A stretch of DNA of 37,745 bases, taken from positions 1 to 37,745 of the forward strand of contig NZ_LSIC01000152.1 in NCBI RefSeq assembly GCF_001556045.1. The letters are read 5' to 3'. The position numbers and the translations under genes are program-made. The number at the start of each line of letters is the position of its first letter. Position 1 is the first letter of the stretch. The DNA comes from Bradyrhizobium sp. CCH5-F6. GTDB lineage: Bacteria; Pseudomonadota; Alphaproteobacteria; Rhizobiales; Xanthobacteraceae. Positions 1 to 10,900 of this stretch are shown piece after piece. The notes beneath the pieces are model-generated. The model saw nothing but the letters and a program-made list of their open reading frames with translations, was not told where the DNA came from and made no database searches.

Positions 1-1
1 C

Positions 2-250
2 GGTCCCGCCATCGTCGTCACCGCCGTGTTCTATTACCTGCGCTGCCCGCGCACGGACTTTGCGGTCATGTTCGCAGCGCTGTGGCTGATCTCGGACATC
101 GCCATTGCCTTCGTCTCGGCGAAGGAGCTGCCGCATTTCCTGATCGCGCTCGGCTTTGTGCCGGCGCTGCTGATCGGCATCGTGCTGCACTGGCAGCGCT
201 TGCAGCACCGCCATGAGCGGTTGCCCCTGCCGGCGGTGAAGCGGGGCTGA
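2..250 (+). CDS. C-terminal part of a small membrane protein (5' end outside window)
   Basis: The reading frame is open from the window edge and ends at TGA 248-250. A GTG at 26 could in principle start it, but the frame continues upstream without a stop, so I treat it as a partial gene. The visible part has two hydrophobic stretches (around FAALWLISDIAIAFVS and FLIALGFVPALLIGIVLHW) separated by a short charged loop, and ends in a basic tail, which fits an inner-membrane protein. I do not recognise the family. It converges on the pyruvate oxidase gene. Confidence 0.5.
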   Translation, partial: GPAIVVTAVFYYLRCPRTDFAVMFAALWLISDIAIAFVSAKELPHFLIALGFVPALLIGIVLHWQRLQHRHERLPLPAVKRG

Positions 251-311
251 GGCCGCGCAGCCGGTTCACCCCACCCGTTGGGGGAGGTGAATCGAACCGC
301 CTCAGTCGACA

Positions 312-2048
312 TCAGCGCGGCAACAGATTCGTCTTCGCAAGGTCCAGCACCTCGTCCCCTCGGCCGCTCATCACCGCGCGCAGGACCCAGAGGCTGAAAC
401 CCTTGACTTGCTCGGCCGTGATGGTCGGCGGCATCGACAGCTCCTGCTTGGCGGTGACGACGTCGAGCAGTGCCGGCCCATCGTGCGCCAGCATCTCCTT
501 CACCGCGCCGGGGAGCTCGCCGGGATCCTCGACGCGCTTGGCGAATATGCCCATCGCACGCGCCATCGCGGCAAAGTCCGGATTCTCCAGGTTGACATTG
601 GTGTCGACGAAGCCGGCCGCCTTCATCTCCAGCGCAACGAAGCCGAGCACGCCGTTGTTGAACACGACCACCTTCACCGGCAGCTTCTCTTGCGTCAGCG
701 TGATGAGGTCGCCCATCAGCATGGTGAAGCCGCCGTCGCCGGAGAGCGAGATCACCTGGCGGCCGGGCTGCGCGGCCTGGGCGCCGATCGCCTGCGGCAT
801 GGCGTTGGCCATCGAGCCATGAACGAAGGAGCCGATCAGCCGGCGGCGGCCGTTCATGCCGAGATAGCGCGCGGCCCACACCGTCGGCGTGCCGACGTCG
901 GCGGTGAACACGGCGTCATCGGACGCATGATCGCTGATGACCTTGGCGAGATATTGCGGATGGATCGGCTTGGTTCCCGGCGTGCCCTTGGCGAGCGAAT
1001 CCAGGCCTTCGCGCGCCTTCTTGTAGTGCGCGACGGCATCGTCGAGATGCTTGCGCTGCGTCTTGGCCTTCAGCAGCGGCAGCAGTGCCTCGATGGTCAG
1101 CTTGACGTCGCCGACGAGGCCGAGATCGATCTTGCAACGCCGTCCCAGATTCTCGGGACGGATATCGATCTGCGCGACCTGGCAGTCGGTCGGGAAGAAC
1201 TGCTTGTAGGGAAAATCGGTACCGAGCATCACCAGCGCGTCGCAGGCGTGCATGGCGGCATAGCCCGAGGAGAAGCCGATGAATCCGGTCATGCCGACGT
1301 CGTAAGGGTTGTCGTATTCGACATGCTCCTTGCCGCCGAGCGCATGCACGATCGGGCTCTTCAAGGCTTCGGCGAGCTGCATCAGCGGCGCGTGCGCGCC
1401 GGCACAGCCGCGGCCGCAGAACAGGGTGATACGTTCGGCGCCGTTCAGGAGGTCCGCCAGCGCCTTCAGCTCATCGGCCTCTGGCACGACCTTCGGCGCC
1501 GACACGGCAAGCCCGCGCGCCGTCGACAGCGCGCGCTTCGGCGGACTGCGGAAGGCGACGTCGCCGGGCATGGCGACGACGGCAACGCCGCGCAGGCCGA
1601 CGGCGGCGCGGATCGCGTTCTCCAGCACGTAGGGAAGCTGGCTCGGGTCGGAGACCAGCTCGCAATAATGGCTGCATTCGCGAAACAAATTCTGCGGATG
1701 GGTCTCCTGGAAATAGCCGCCGCCGATCTCGCCGGACGGAATCTGCGCCGCGATGGCCAGCACGGGAACGCGGCTGCGATGCGCGTCGAACAGGCCATTG
1801 ATCAGATGCAGATTGCCGGGACCGCAGGAGCCGGCGCAGACTGCGAGGCTCCCGGTCATCTCAGCTTCGCCGGACGCCGCAAACGCTGCAACCTCCTCGT
1901 GGCGGACATGGATCCATTCGATGGTACCGCGCCGGCGCAGCGCCTCGGTCAGCGCGTTCAGACTGTCGCCGACGATGCCATAGATGCGCTTGACGCCGGC
2001 CTGCTCGAGCGTTGCCACGAGCAGATCGGCTACGTTGTTGATCGTCAT
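312..2048 (-). CDS. poxB: PoxB-like thiamine-diphosphate-dependent pyruvate oxidase/dehydrogenase
   Basis: The 578-residue protein has the three-domain order of ThDP enzymes. The N-terminal pyrimidine-binding domain carries the catalytic Glu in the '[12 protein letters not shown]' segment. A central cofactor domain follows. The C-terminal PP domain has the GDGGF...NN ThDP/Mg signature ('[14 protein letters not shown]' to 'VVFNNG'). Length and the ending '[11 protein letters not shown]' resemble the quinone-dependent pyruvate oxidase PoxB of enterics, which decarboxylates pyruvate to acetate and passes electrons to ubiquinone at the membrane. Acetolactate synthase and other ThDP enzymes share the fold, but the tail favours PoxB. 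The ATG at 2046-2048 starts directly at '[10 protein letters not shown]'. It lies 101 bases downstream of dgoA on the same strand and may have its own promoter there. Confidence 0.85.
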   Translation of the reverse strand: MTINNVADLLVATLEQAGVKRIYGIVGDSLNALTEALRRRGTIEWIHVRHEEVAAFAASGEAEMTGSLAVCAGSCGPGNLHLINGLFDAHRSRVPVLAIAAQIPSGEIGGGYFQETHPQNLFRECSHYCELVSDPSQLPYVLENAIRAAVGLRGVAVVAMPGDVAFRSPPKRALSTARGLAVSAPKVVPEADELKALADLLNGAERITLFCGRGCAGAHAPLMQLAEALKSPIVHALGGKEHVEYDNPYDVGMTGFIGFSSGYAAMHACDALVMLGTDFPYKQFFPTDCQVAQIDIRPENLGRRCKIDLGLVGDVKLTIEALLPLLKAKTQRKHLDDAVAHYKKAREGLDSLAKGTPGTKPIHPQYLAKVISDHASDDAVFTADVGTPTVWAARYLGMNGRRRLIGSFVHGSMANAMPQAIGAQAAQPGRQVISLSGDGGFTMLMGDLITLTQEKLPVKVVVFNNGVLGFVALEMKAAGFVDTNVNLENPDFAAMARAMGIFAKRVEDPGELPGAVKEMLAHDGPALLDVVTAKQELSMPPTITAEQVKGFSLWVLRAVMSGRGDEVLDLAKTNLLPR

Positions 2049-2149
2049 GTCGGTCTCCTGCTGCGCCAGTCACACTACGCAATGCATCAGCATCGCGGCA
2101 ATATGAGGCACAATAGGCTATGACAGGTTCACGGCTGGTTTATTCCCGC

Positions 2150-2782
2150 TCAGTCTTTCGCAATCGCCCGATCGTAGGCCGCGACTGTCACCTTCGCGCG
2201 GGTGGCGACATCCGCTGCCGACATCCCGGGCTTGTAAAGGCTGGAGCCGAGCCCGAACGCCGTCACGCCGCCCTTGATGTACTCCCCAAAGTTCTGGTCG
2301 GAGACGCCGCCGACGGCGGCGATCATCACGCCGGCCGGCAGCACGGCGCGGATCGCGGCGATGCCGGAGGCGCCGAGCACGCTCGCCGGGAAGAATTTCA
2401 GGCTCGACGCACCCGAGCGCGCGGCGAGCAGCGCCTCGGTCGGCGAGAACACGCCGGGCATGGTCACCATGCCGTGCTGCTGCGCGCGCGCGAGCACCCC
2501 GGTGTCGACATTGGGCGAGACCATGAGCCTGCCACCGACGTCGTTGAGACGATCGACATCTGCCGCGGTCAGCACCGTGCCGGCGCCGATCAACACGCCG
2601 GCCGGCGCCTGTTTCACCGCCATCGCGATGGAGCGGAACGGATCGGGCGAGTTCAAGGGGACTTCGATCGCGGTCATGCCGGCCCCGATCAGCACGCCAA
2701 CAATGGCCTCGGTTTCCTCGGGCTTGACGCCGCGCAGGATCGCGACCAGCGGCCGCTTCATCGGCGGAAAAGGAACGCTCAT
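2150..2782 (-). CDS. dgoA: 2-dehydro-3-deoxy-6-phosphogalactonate aldolase (DgoA)
   Basis: This 210-residue protein belongs to the KDPG/KDPGal class I aldolases. It has the Glu in 'AIEVPLNSP', the Schiff-base Lys in 'SSLKFFPAS', the phosphate-binding 'VGGVS' loop and the 'GLGSSLYKPG' end. The 'PLNSPDP' segment and the dgoK neighbour point to the galactonate form, which cleaves 2-dehydro-3-deoxy-6-phosphogalactonate to pyruvate and glyceraldehyde-3-phosphate. I start it at the ATG 2780-2782 ('MSVPFPPMKRP'). An in-frame ATG 75 bases upstream would overlap dgoK and adds non-family sequence. The gene follows the dgoK stop by 13 bases, so the two are one operon. Confidence 0.88.
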   Translation of the reverse strand: MSVPFPPMKRPLVAILRGVKPEETEAIVGVLIGAGMTAIEVPLNSPDPFRSIAMAVKQAPAGVLIGAGTVLTAADVDRLNDVGGRLMVSPNVDTGVLARAQQHGMVTMPGVFSPTEALLAARSGASSLKFFPASVLGASGIAAIRAVLPAGVMIAAVGGVSDQNFGEYIKGGVTAFGLGSSLYKPGMSAADVATRAKVTVAAYDRAIAKD

Positions 2783-2795
2783 CTCGACAATCCCT

Positions 2796-3710
2796 CTACT
2801 TCGTCCAGATCGCGGCAGCCGCCATCGACAGGCCGCGGCGGACAGCTTCATCCGCATCGACGGGCTTTGCAGTCACCGACAGCGCCTCGAAAGCCACTCG
2901 GTACAGCATCGCAAGCCGCCCCGAGGCAATCAGCATGACGCCCGCTTGCGGCACGGCGCCGGAGAGCCCCGCCGCCAGCTCAACGCCGATCAACGTACCC
3001 GAAAGCGTCTCGCGCGCGGCGGCCGGCGTGCTGCCGAAAAGAAGCTGCCGCGAGCGCACGCCGAACAGGAGATTGGCAGCGAAGGCCGGCGCCTCGTACG
3101 CGGCCTTCACTGCCGCCTTGAAGCTCGGAACATCCTCGGCGTCGTCCGCGCCGGCGACCGCGAGCGACAGGATCGTCTCGCGCGAGACCGCACTGAAGAG
3201 CTCGCCGGTCATGAAGGTGGAAAAGCGTTCGACCGTGCCGTCCTGCACGCGAACCCATTTCGAATGCGTGCCGGGCATGCAGACGAGCGTCTCCCCCGTC
3301 GCATCGAGGCCGAGCCCGCCGAGCAATTGCGTCTCCTCGCCGCGCATGACGTCCGGCGCCCTGGCATCGCGCTGCGCGATGCCCGGCAGGATGCGGATGT
3401 CGCGCACCTCGCCCGGCACGCGCACGGCCTGCTTCAGAACGGCAGCGAGCGGCGCCGGCGTGTCGACATAGCCGGCCTCGACCCAGCCGGTGCGGGCACC
3501 GGCCATGCCGCAGACGAGCACCGGCAAATGATCCGGTGCTTCGACGGCTGCAAGATGCGAGCGCAACACCGCCGGGAAGCCGGCCTTCGTCGCGGCCAGC
3601 ATGCCCTCGCCGCTGCGTCGCTCGGTCAGCACCTGGCCGGCGCGATCGATCAGCCAGAGCCGGAAGCTGCTGGTGCCCCAGTCCACCGCGACGTAAGCGG
3701 GTTCGGTCAT
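2796..3710 (-). CDS. dgoK: 2-dehydro-3-deoxygalactonokinase (DgoK)
   Basis: The 304-residue protein opens with 'YVAVDWGTSSFRLWLI', the phosphate-1 loop of the ASKHA sugar kinases as found in DgoK. It also has 'VCGMAGARTGW', 'LLGGLGLD' and 'PGTHSKWVRV', all typical of this family. It phosphorylates 2-dehydro-3-deoxygalactonate with ATP, giving the substrate of the downstream aldolase. The chosen ATG (3708-3710) gives the family N-terminus; an upstream in-frame ATG at 3890 adds 60 residues without family character. No galactonate dehydratase or transporter gene is visible, so the pathway is incomplete here. Confidence 0.88.
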   Translation of the reverse strand: MTEPAYVAVDWGTSSFRLWLIDRAGQVLTERRSGEGMLAATKAGFPAVLRSHLAAVEAPDHLPVLVCGMAGARTGWVEAGYVDTPAPLAAVLKQAVRVPGEVRDIRILPGIAQRDARAPDVMRGEETQLLGGLGLDATGETLVCMPGTHSKWVRVQDGTVERFSTFMTGELFSAVSRETILSLAVAGADDAEDVPSFKAAVKAAYEAPAFAANLLFGVRSRQLLFGSTPAAARETLSGTLIGVELAAGLSGAVPQAGVMLIASGRLAMLYRVAFEALSVTAKPVDADEAVRRGLSMAAAAIWTK

Positions 3711-3725
3711 GTCGGGTCTCGTCCT

Positions 3726-3765
3726 CGTCTCACGGCCAAGACGCCGTCTCGCGACACATGAGACG
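3726..3765. promoter_or_regulatory. candidate upstream activator-binding site
   Basis: The hexamer CGTCTC occurs at 3726-3731 and 3745-3750, and its inverse GAGACG at 3760-3765. The last two form a perfect inverted repeat with a 9-base spacer. The site is about 85-120 bases upstream of the -24/-12 promoter, where enhancer-binding activators of the AcoR type usually bind. Assignment to the regulator encoded at 5843-7732 is inference. Confidence 0.4.
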
Positions 3766-3847
3766 ATGTCTTGCAGGCTTCCGCCGAGATACCGGCAATT
3801 GCGCACGCAAACCAGCCCTTTCTCTTCAAGTTGAGGTGTGGCGAGGC

Positions 3848-3863
3848 TGGCACACGGCTTGCT
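3848..3863 (+). promoter_or_regulatory. sigma-54 (-24/-12) promoter of the monooxygenase genes
   Basis: TGGCAC-N5-TTGCT is an exact match to the RpoN core consensus TGGCAC-N5-TTGC(A/T). It reads toward the monooxygenase gene and lies 65 bases before its ATG. A sigma-54 activator gene lies just downstream of the pair, which supports function. Confidence 0.8.
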
Positions 3864-3928
3864 GAAGCCTTCGTCGCTCAACTTCGTCAACGCGCGACAA
3901 GACGCGTCAACATCAGATGAGGAAACCC

Positions 3929-5026
3929 ATGGAGATCGGCTATTTCACGATGCCTTCGCATCCGCCGGAGTGCGGCCTGAAGGAGGGACATGACTGGGAC
4001 CTGCAAGTTCTGCGCTGGCTCGACGAGCTCGGCTATCAGGAAGCCTGGATCGGTGAGCACCACACCGCGCCCTGGGAACCCAATCCCACGCCGGATCTCC
4101 TGATCGCGCAGGCGCTGATGCAGACCAAGAATATCCGCATCGGGCCGGGCGGCTTCCTGCTGCCCTATCACCACCCGGCCGAGCTCGCCAACCGCGTCGC
4201 CATGCTCGACCATCTCTCCGAGGGCCGGCTCAATTTCGGCGTCGCGGCATCGGGCCTGCCGAGCGACTGGGCGATGTTCAACGTCGACGGCATGAGCGGG
4301 CAGAACCGCGACATGACGCGCGAGGCGCTCGAGATCATCCTCAAGATGTGGAGCGATCCCGCACCCTGGACCTACAAAGGCAAGTTCTGGACGGTCTCCA
4401 AGCCGGACACGATGTTCGATTTCCTCAAGCCGCACATCAAACCGCTGCAGGCGCCACATCCGCCGATCGGCGTCGCCGGGCTGTCGAAGAACTCGGACAC
4501 GCTGAAGCTCGCGGGCGAGCGCGGCTTCATCCCGATGAGCCTCAACCTCAATCCGGCCTACGTCGGCAGCCATTGGGACTCGGTCGAGATCGGCGCCGCC
4601 AAGACCGGCCGCAAACCGAACCGCGCGGATTGGCGCCTCGTGCGCGAGGTGTTCGTCGCCGACACCGACGAGGAGGCCTGGAAGCTCTCGACCGGCGACA
4701 TGATGGGCCGGATGATGGGCGAGTACTTCCTGCCGCTGCTCGGCCATTTCGGCTTCAAGGACTATCTGAAGCACGCGCCCGACGTGCCCGATAGCGACGT
4801 CACGGTCGAATATTGCGCCAAGCGGAACTGGATCGTCGGTTCGCCCGCGACCGTCGCCGAGAAGATCGAGAAGATCTACGACGAGGTCGGCGGCTTCGGC
4901 GTGCTCTGCGTGTTCGGCTTCGACTACAAGCACAAGCCGGAAGCCTGGCACCGCTCGCTTGCGCTGCTGAAAAACGAGGTGATGCCGCGCCTGAAGCATC
5001 TCGGCTCCGCGAAGAAGGCGGCTTGA
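3929..5026 (+). CDS. luciferase-like FMN-dependent monooxygenase
   Basis: The 365-residue protein is a bacterial-luciferase-fold flavin monooxygenase (LLM class). It has the N-terminal strand 'MEIGYFTMPSHPP', 'EAWIGEHHT', the 'IRIGPGGFLLPYHHPAELANRVAMLDHLSEGRLNFG' region (quoted as family landmark in parts: 'RIGPGGFLLPYHHP', 'LDHLSEGR'), and C-terminal 'GSPATVAEKI'. Such enzymes use reduced FMN and O2 to oxidise aldehydes, ketones, terpenes or sulfonates. Overall it recalls the proteins annotated as limonene monooxygenase, but the substrate cannot be read from sequence. I use the ATG at 3929 because GAGGA (3919-3923) is well placed before it; an ATG at 3917 has no such site. The reduced flavin is probably supplied by the next gene. 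Confidence 0.82.
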   Translation: MEIGYFTMPSHPPECGLKEGHDWDLQVLRWLDELGYQEAWIGEHHTAPWEPNPTPDLLIAQALMQTKNIRIGPGGFLLPYHHPAELANRVAMLDHLSEGRLNFGVAASGLPSDWAMFNVDGMSGQNRDMTREALEIILKMWSDPAPWTYKGKFWTVSKPDTMFDFLKPHIKPLQAPHPPIGVAGLSKNSDTLKLAGERGFIPMSLNLNPAYVGSHWDSVEIGAAKTGRKPNRADWRLVREVFVADTDEEAWKLSTGDMMGRMMGEYFLPLLGHFGFKDYLKHAPDVPDSDVTVEYCAKRNWIVGSPATVAEKIEKIYDEVGGFGVLCVFGFDYKHKPEAWHRSLALLKNEVMPRLKHLGSAKKAA

Positions 5027-5032
5027 CCGACA

Positions 5033-5062
5033 GCGGGTGCGGCGCGATCGTGCCGCACCCGC
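5033..5062 (+). promoter_or_regulatory. strong intercistronic hairpin
   Basis: GCGGGTGCGGC (5033-5043) and GCCGCACCCGC (5052-5062) form a perfect 11-base-pair stem with an 8-base loop. It sits 6 bases after the monooxygenase stop and 21 before the reductase start. The following ATTCATTT is only moderately T-rich, so it may be a partial terminator or an mRNA-stabilising structure that sets the oxygenase:reductase ratio. Confidence 0.6.
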
Positions 5063-5083
5063 ATTCATTTCGGAGATCTCGGC

Positions 5084-5638
5084 GTGAGCGTGGACGCAAA
5101 GGATTTCAAGCAGGCGATGCGCCAATGCGCAGGCGCCGTGGCGCTCGTCACTGTGGGCGCCGAGCACGGCAAGCGCACGGGATTGACGGTCACGTCGGCC
5201 TGCTCGCTGTCGGACAACCCGCCCTCGCTGATCGTCTGCGTCAACCGCAACGCCAGCGCCCATGCGCGCATCCGCGAGGAAGGCGCCTTCGCGATCAACT
5301 TCCTGCACGAGGACCACGCATTGCTCGCGCTGACCTTCAGCGGCCAGAAGGGCGTCAACGGCGACGACCGTTTCGCTTTCGGGCAATGGACGCGCGGCGC
5401 GACCGGCGCGCCGGTGCTGACGGACGCGGTCGCCGCGTTCGACTGCGTGCTGGCGCAGGAGTTCGAGACGAAGACGCATTCGATCTTCGTCGGCGAGGTG
5501 CGCGGTGCATCGCATTCCGACGGGGCTTCGCCACTCGTCTATCTGCGCAGCAGTTTCCACGTCCCCCACGAAATCCGCGGCACGGTTACGGTCGGAGACC
5601 GCGATTCGCGGCATCTGAGCTGGAGCGATTTTTCGTAA
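5084..5638 (+). CDS. flavin reductase (FMN-binding split-barrel family)
   Basis: The 184-residue protein matches the short-chain flavin reductases of two-component monooxygenases. Landmarks are 'FKQAMRQCAGAVALVTV', 'GLTVTSACSLSDNPPSLIVCVNR', 'FAINFLHEDH' and the late 'LVYLRSSFH'. It would reduce FMN or FAD with NAD(P)H and pass it to the oxygenase encoded upstream. Start is the GTG at 5084, with GGAG at 5072-5075 as ribosome binding site. It is co-oriented with the oxygenase and probably shares its sigma-54 promoter, with the hairpin between them. Confidence 0.82.
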   Translation: MSVDAKDFKQAMRQCAGAVALVTVGAEHGKRTGLTVTSACSLSDNPPSLIVCVNRNASAHARIREEGAFAINFLHEDHALLALTFSGQKGVNGDDRFAFGQWTRGATGAPVLTDAVAAFDCVLAQEFETKTHSIFVGEVRGASHSDGASPLVYLRSSFHVPHEIRGTVTVGDRDSRHLSWSDFS

Positions 5639-5650
5639 AGCCGCGGCGCT

Positions 5651-5813
5651 CTCCTTCCTTCTCCCCTTGCGGGAGAAGGTGGCGCGAAGCGCCGGATGAG
5701 GGGTATCCATCCGCGAGAACAGAAGCAACAGAGTGACGTGCGGAGGGAGACCCCTCACCAGTCTCGCCGCTATCGCGGCGAGCCACCCTCTCCCACAAGG
5801 GGAGAGGGGAAGA
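5651..5813. repeat. intergenic inverted-repeat element between convergent genes
   Basis: A left arm (5651-5704, including TTCTCCCCTTGCGGGAGAAG and GGATGAGGGG) and an imperfect inverse copy (about 5750-5813, including CCCCTCACCA and CTCTCCCACAAGGGGAGAGG) lie in the 200 bases between the reductase and the convergent regulator. The 'ctccccttgcgggagaaggtggcgc' type of block is a very common rhizobial intergenic repeat. It can fold on either strand and may end transcription from both sides. Confidence 0.6.
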
Positions 5814-5842
5814 AGGTCCGGGCTCGACAATGCAATTGGACG

Positions 5843-7732
<1,890 letters not shown>

Positions 7733-7816
7733 CCTGTATTATTGTGCAAAGTCTGGCACCACAGGCGGGGATGTCAATCGGGAACCGAGAGCCGGGTTGG
7801 AGGCAATGCCCCAACG

Positions 7817-7913
7817 CCGTCATGGCCGGGCTTCGTCACGGCCGTCCATGTTGCCGTGCGGCGAAAGAACGTGGATGCCCGGGACAAGCCTCGGACAAGC
7901 CCGGGCATGACGG
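7817..7913. repeat. REP-like intergenic palindrome
   Basis: CCGTCATGGCCGGGCTT (7817-7833) and AAGCCCGGGCATGACGG (7897-7913) are near-perfect inverse copies around an imperfectly paired middle. The 'gtcatggccgggctt...aagcccgggcatgac' element is frequent between genes in Bradyrhizobium as far as I recall. Here it fills the spacer between the regulator's promoter region and the 3' end of the carboxylase gene. Confidence 0.65.
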
Positions 7914-7967
7914 TGTGGAAAGCGGAACGTCTGGATGCTCAGACAGAGCCGATTTGCTGCACCGCCC

Positions 7968-10900
7968 TCACCACGTGTCGATGCACGGCCGCTTCTTCCC
8001 TTTCCTCGACTCGAGCTTCGGCACCGAGCGCAGTCCGGCCATGATCCAGCGCCGGGTCTCGGCGGGGTCGATGACGTTGTCGATCTCGAATACTGAGGCG
8101 ATCGAGACCGCCTTGCCGTTGGCGTAGAGCTCGGCGACCTTGTTGCGGTAGTAGGTCTCGCGCTCCTCGGGATCGGCGATCGCCTCCATCTCCTTGCGGA
8201 AGCCGAGGCGGACATAGCCCTCGAGCCCCATGCCGCCGAACTCGCCGGTCGGCCAGGCCGCGGTGAAGAACGAGGCGTGGAAGCCGCCGCCGATCATCGA
8301 TTGCGCCCCGAGCCCATAGCCCTTGCGCAGCACGATGCCGAACAGCGGCACGGTGAGGCTCGCGCCGGTGACGAACATGCGCGAGACGTGACGCACGATC
8401 GCGGTCTTCTCGGCCTCCGGGCCGACCATGAATCCGGGCGTGTCGCAAAGCGAGACGATCGGCAGGTCGAAGGCGTCGCAGAGCTGGAGGAATCGCGCGG
8501 CCTTGTCGCCGGCATCGGCATCGATCGCGCCGCCGAGATGGCGCGGATTGTTGGCGATCAGGCCGAACGGCCTGCCCTCGATGCGGATCAGCGCGGTGAT
8601 CATGCCGACGCCGTAGTCGCGGCGCAGCTCCAGCACGGAATCCTTGTCGGCGACGAGATCGATCACGTTACGGATGTCGTAGACGCGCAGCCGGTTCTCG
8701 GGGATCGCGCGGCGGAGCAGGCGCTGGTCGGCGGCTTCCCAAGCCGTAACCGCACCCTGGAAATAGGACAGGTACTTCTGCGCGACGGATGTCGCTTCCT
8801 CCTCGTCCTCGACCAGGATGTCGATGACGCCGTTCGGCGCCTGGAACGAGACCGGGCCGACCTCGGCCGGGTGATAGACGCCAAGGCCGCCGCCCTCGAT
8901 CATGGCCGGACCGCCCATGCCGATCGAGGCGTTCTTGGTGGCGATGATGACGTCGCAGCAGCCGAGCATCGCGGCATTGCCAGCGAAGCAATAGCCGGAG
9001 ACGACACCGATCACAGGCACGAGACCCGAGAGCCTTGCGAACTGCACGAAGGACGGACCGTCGAGCCCTGTCATGCCGAGCCGGTCGGTATCGCCGGGCC
9101 GGCCGCCGCCGCCTTCCGCATAGAATACCAGCGGCACGCGCCAGTCTTCCGCGAGGGTCAGCATGCGGTCGATCTTCTTGTGGTTCATGTGGCCCTGCGT
9201 GCCCGCGAGCACGGTGTAGTCATAGGCCACGACGATACAGCGGCCGCCCTCAGGCCCGAACTTCTCGGCATTGACGGTGGCAACGCCCATGACGAGACCA
9301 TCGGCCGGCGTGTTCTTGATGAGATCGTCGAGCTTGCGGCGCCGGCGCTGTGCCGCGATCGCGAGGCTGCCGTACTCCATGAACGAGCCGTCGTCGACGA
9401 GTTGCGCGACGTTCTCGCGCGCGGTGCGCTGATTGGTGTTGCGACGCCGCTCGACCGAGGCCGGACGGTTCGCGTCGAGCGTATTCGCCTGGCGGGCGAT
9501 CAGCTCGGCGAGATCCGGGCGGATGTGGTCGAGATCGATGTCGGCTTCGGCCGCCGTGCTGTCAGCCGCGACGTCGAGCGGCTCGAGATAGAGGATCGGC
9601 TCGCCGTGCATCAGCGTGACGCCGTCGCCGGCGACGAGCTTCATCACCCTGCCGCCCTGCTCGGCCATGACGAGGTGCTCCATCTTCATGGACTCGATCA
9701 CCGCGAGCTGCTGGCCGGGGCGGACGATCTCGCCTTCCTTCACCTGGATGGTGACGATGGTTCCTTGCAGGGGTGCCGCGACCATCACCGCGCCTTCCGG
9801 CACGGCCTCCACGATGTGCGACTCCGTACCGTGGCCGCTGCGCTCGGTCGCAGCGAAATAGAGCGGCCTGGCCGCGCCGTCGGCGGCATCGACGAGCTTC
9901 GCGATGTTGCGGTCGATGAAATCGGTCGCGATCCGGTTGGCCCCGAAATCGGGATGCGCGAGCACCGCCTGGAGAAAGGCGATGTTGGTGACGACGCCGT
10001 CGATCCTGAACTCGCGCAGGGCACGCGAGGCTTTCGCGACCACGTCATGCCAGGCCTCGCCCGGCGTGTGCACGATGACCTTGGCCAGCAGCGAATCGAA
10101 GGCGGCGCTGGTCTTGTACCCGGCATAGCCGAAGCTGTCGACGCGGACGCCTGGACCCGAGGGCGGCTCGAACACGGCGAGCACGCCGCCGGTCGGATGG
10201 GTCGCGCCAGTCTCGTCCAGCGTCTCCATGTTGACGCGAAGCTGCATGGCATGGCCGCGCGGCTTCGGGATCGATCCCTGCGCAAGCCCGAGCGCAGCCA
10301 GCGTGCTGCCTGCAGCGACCGCGAGCTGGGCGCGGACGAGATCGAGCCCGAGCACCTCTTCGGTCACGGTGTGCTCGACCTGGAGCCGCGGATTGGCCTC
10401 GATGAAGGCAAAGCTGTCCTCGGCCGTGCCGTCGACCAGGAACTCGAACGTGCCGAGATTGTCGTAAGAGGCCGCCGCCGCGAGCTGCTTCGCCGCCTCG
10501 ATGATGCGGCCGCGCAAGCCTTCGCTCAGCGACGGGCTCGGCGCCACCTCGATCAGCTTCTGGTGCCGGCGCTGGATGGTGCATTCGCGCTCCCAGAGAT
10601 GGGAGATCGCACCAAAGCGATCGCCGATGATCTGCACCTCGATGTGGCGCGCCTGCCGGATCAGCCGCTCGGCATAGACCCCGTCGAAGCCGAAGGCCGC
10701 CTTGGCCTCGGACTGGCAGCGCGCATAGGCTTCCGCGAGATCGGATGCGTTCTCCGCCACGCGCATGCCGCGGCCGCCGCCGCCGGCCATCGCCTTGATC
10801 ACGATCGCCGCGTTGCTGCCGAGCGAGGTGAAGAACGCCGTGATCTCCTCAAGGCTCGACGGGCCGCTGGTCCCGGCAATGATCGGCACGCCGCAGCGCT

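Noticed and set aside
3887..5830. A 647-codon minus-strand frame over the monooxygenase and reductase genes
   Set aside because: Antisense shadow of two well-recognised proteins, with no domain of its own.
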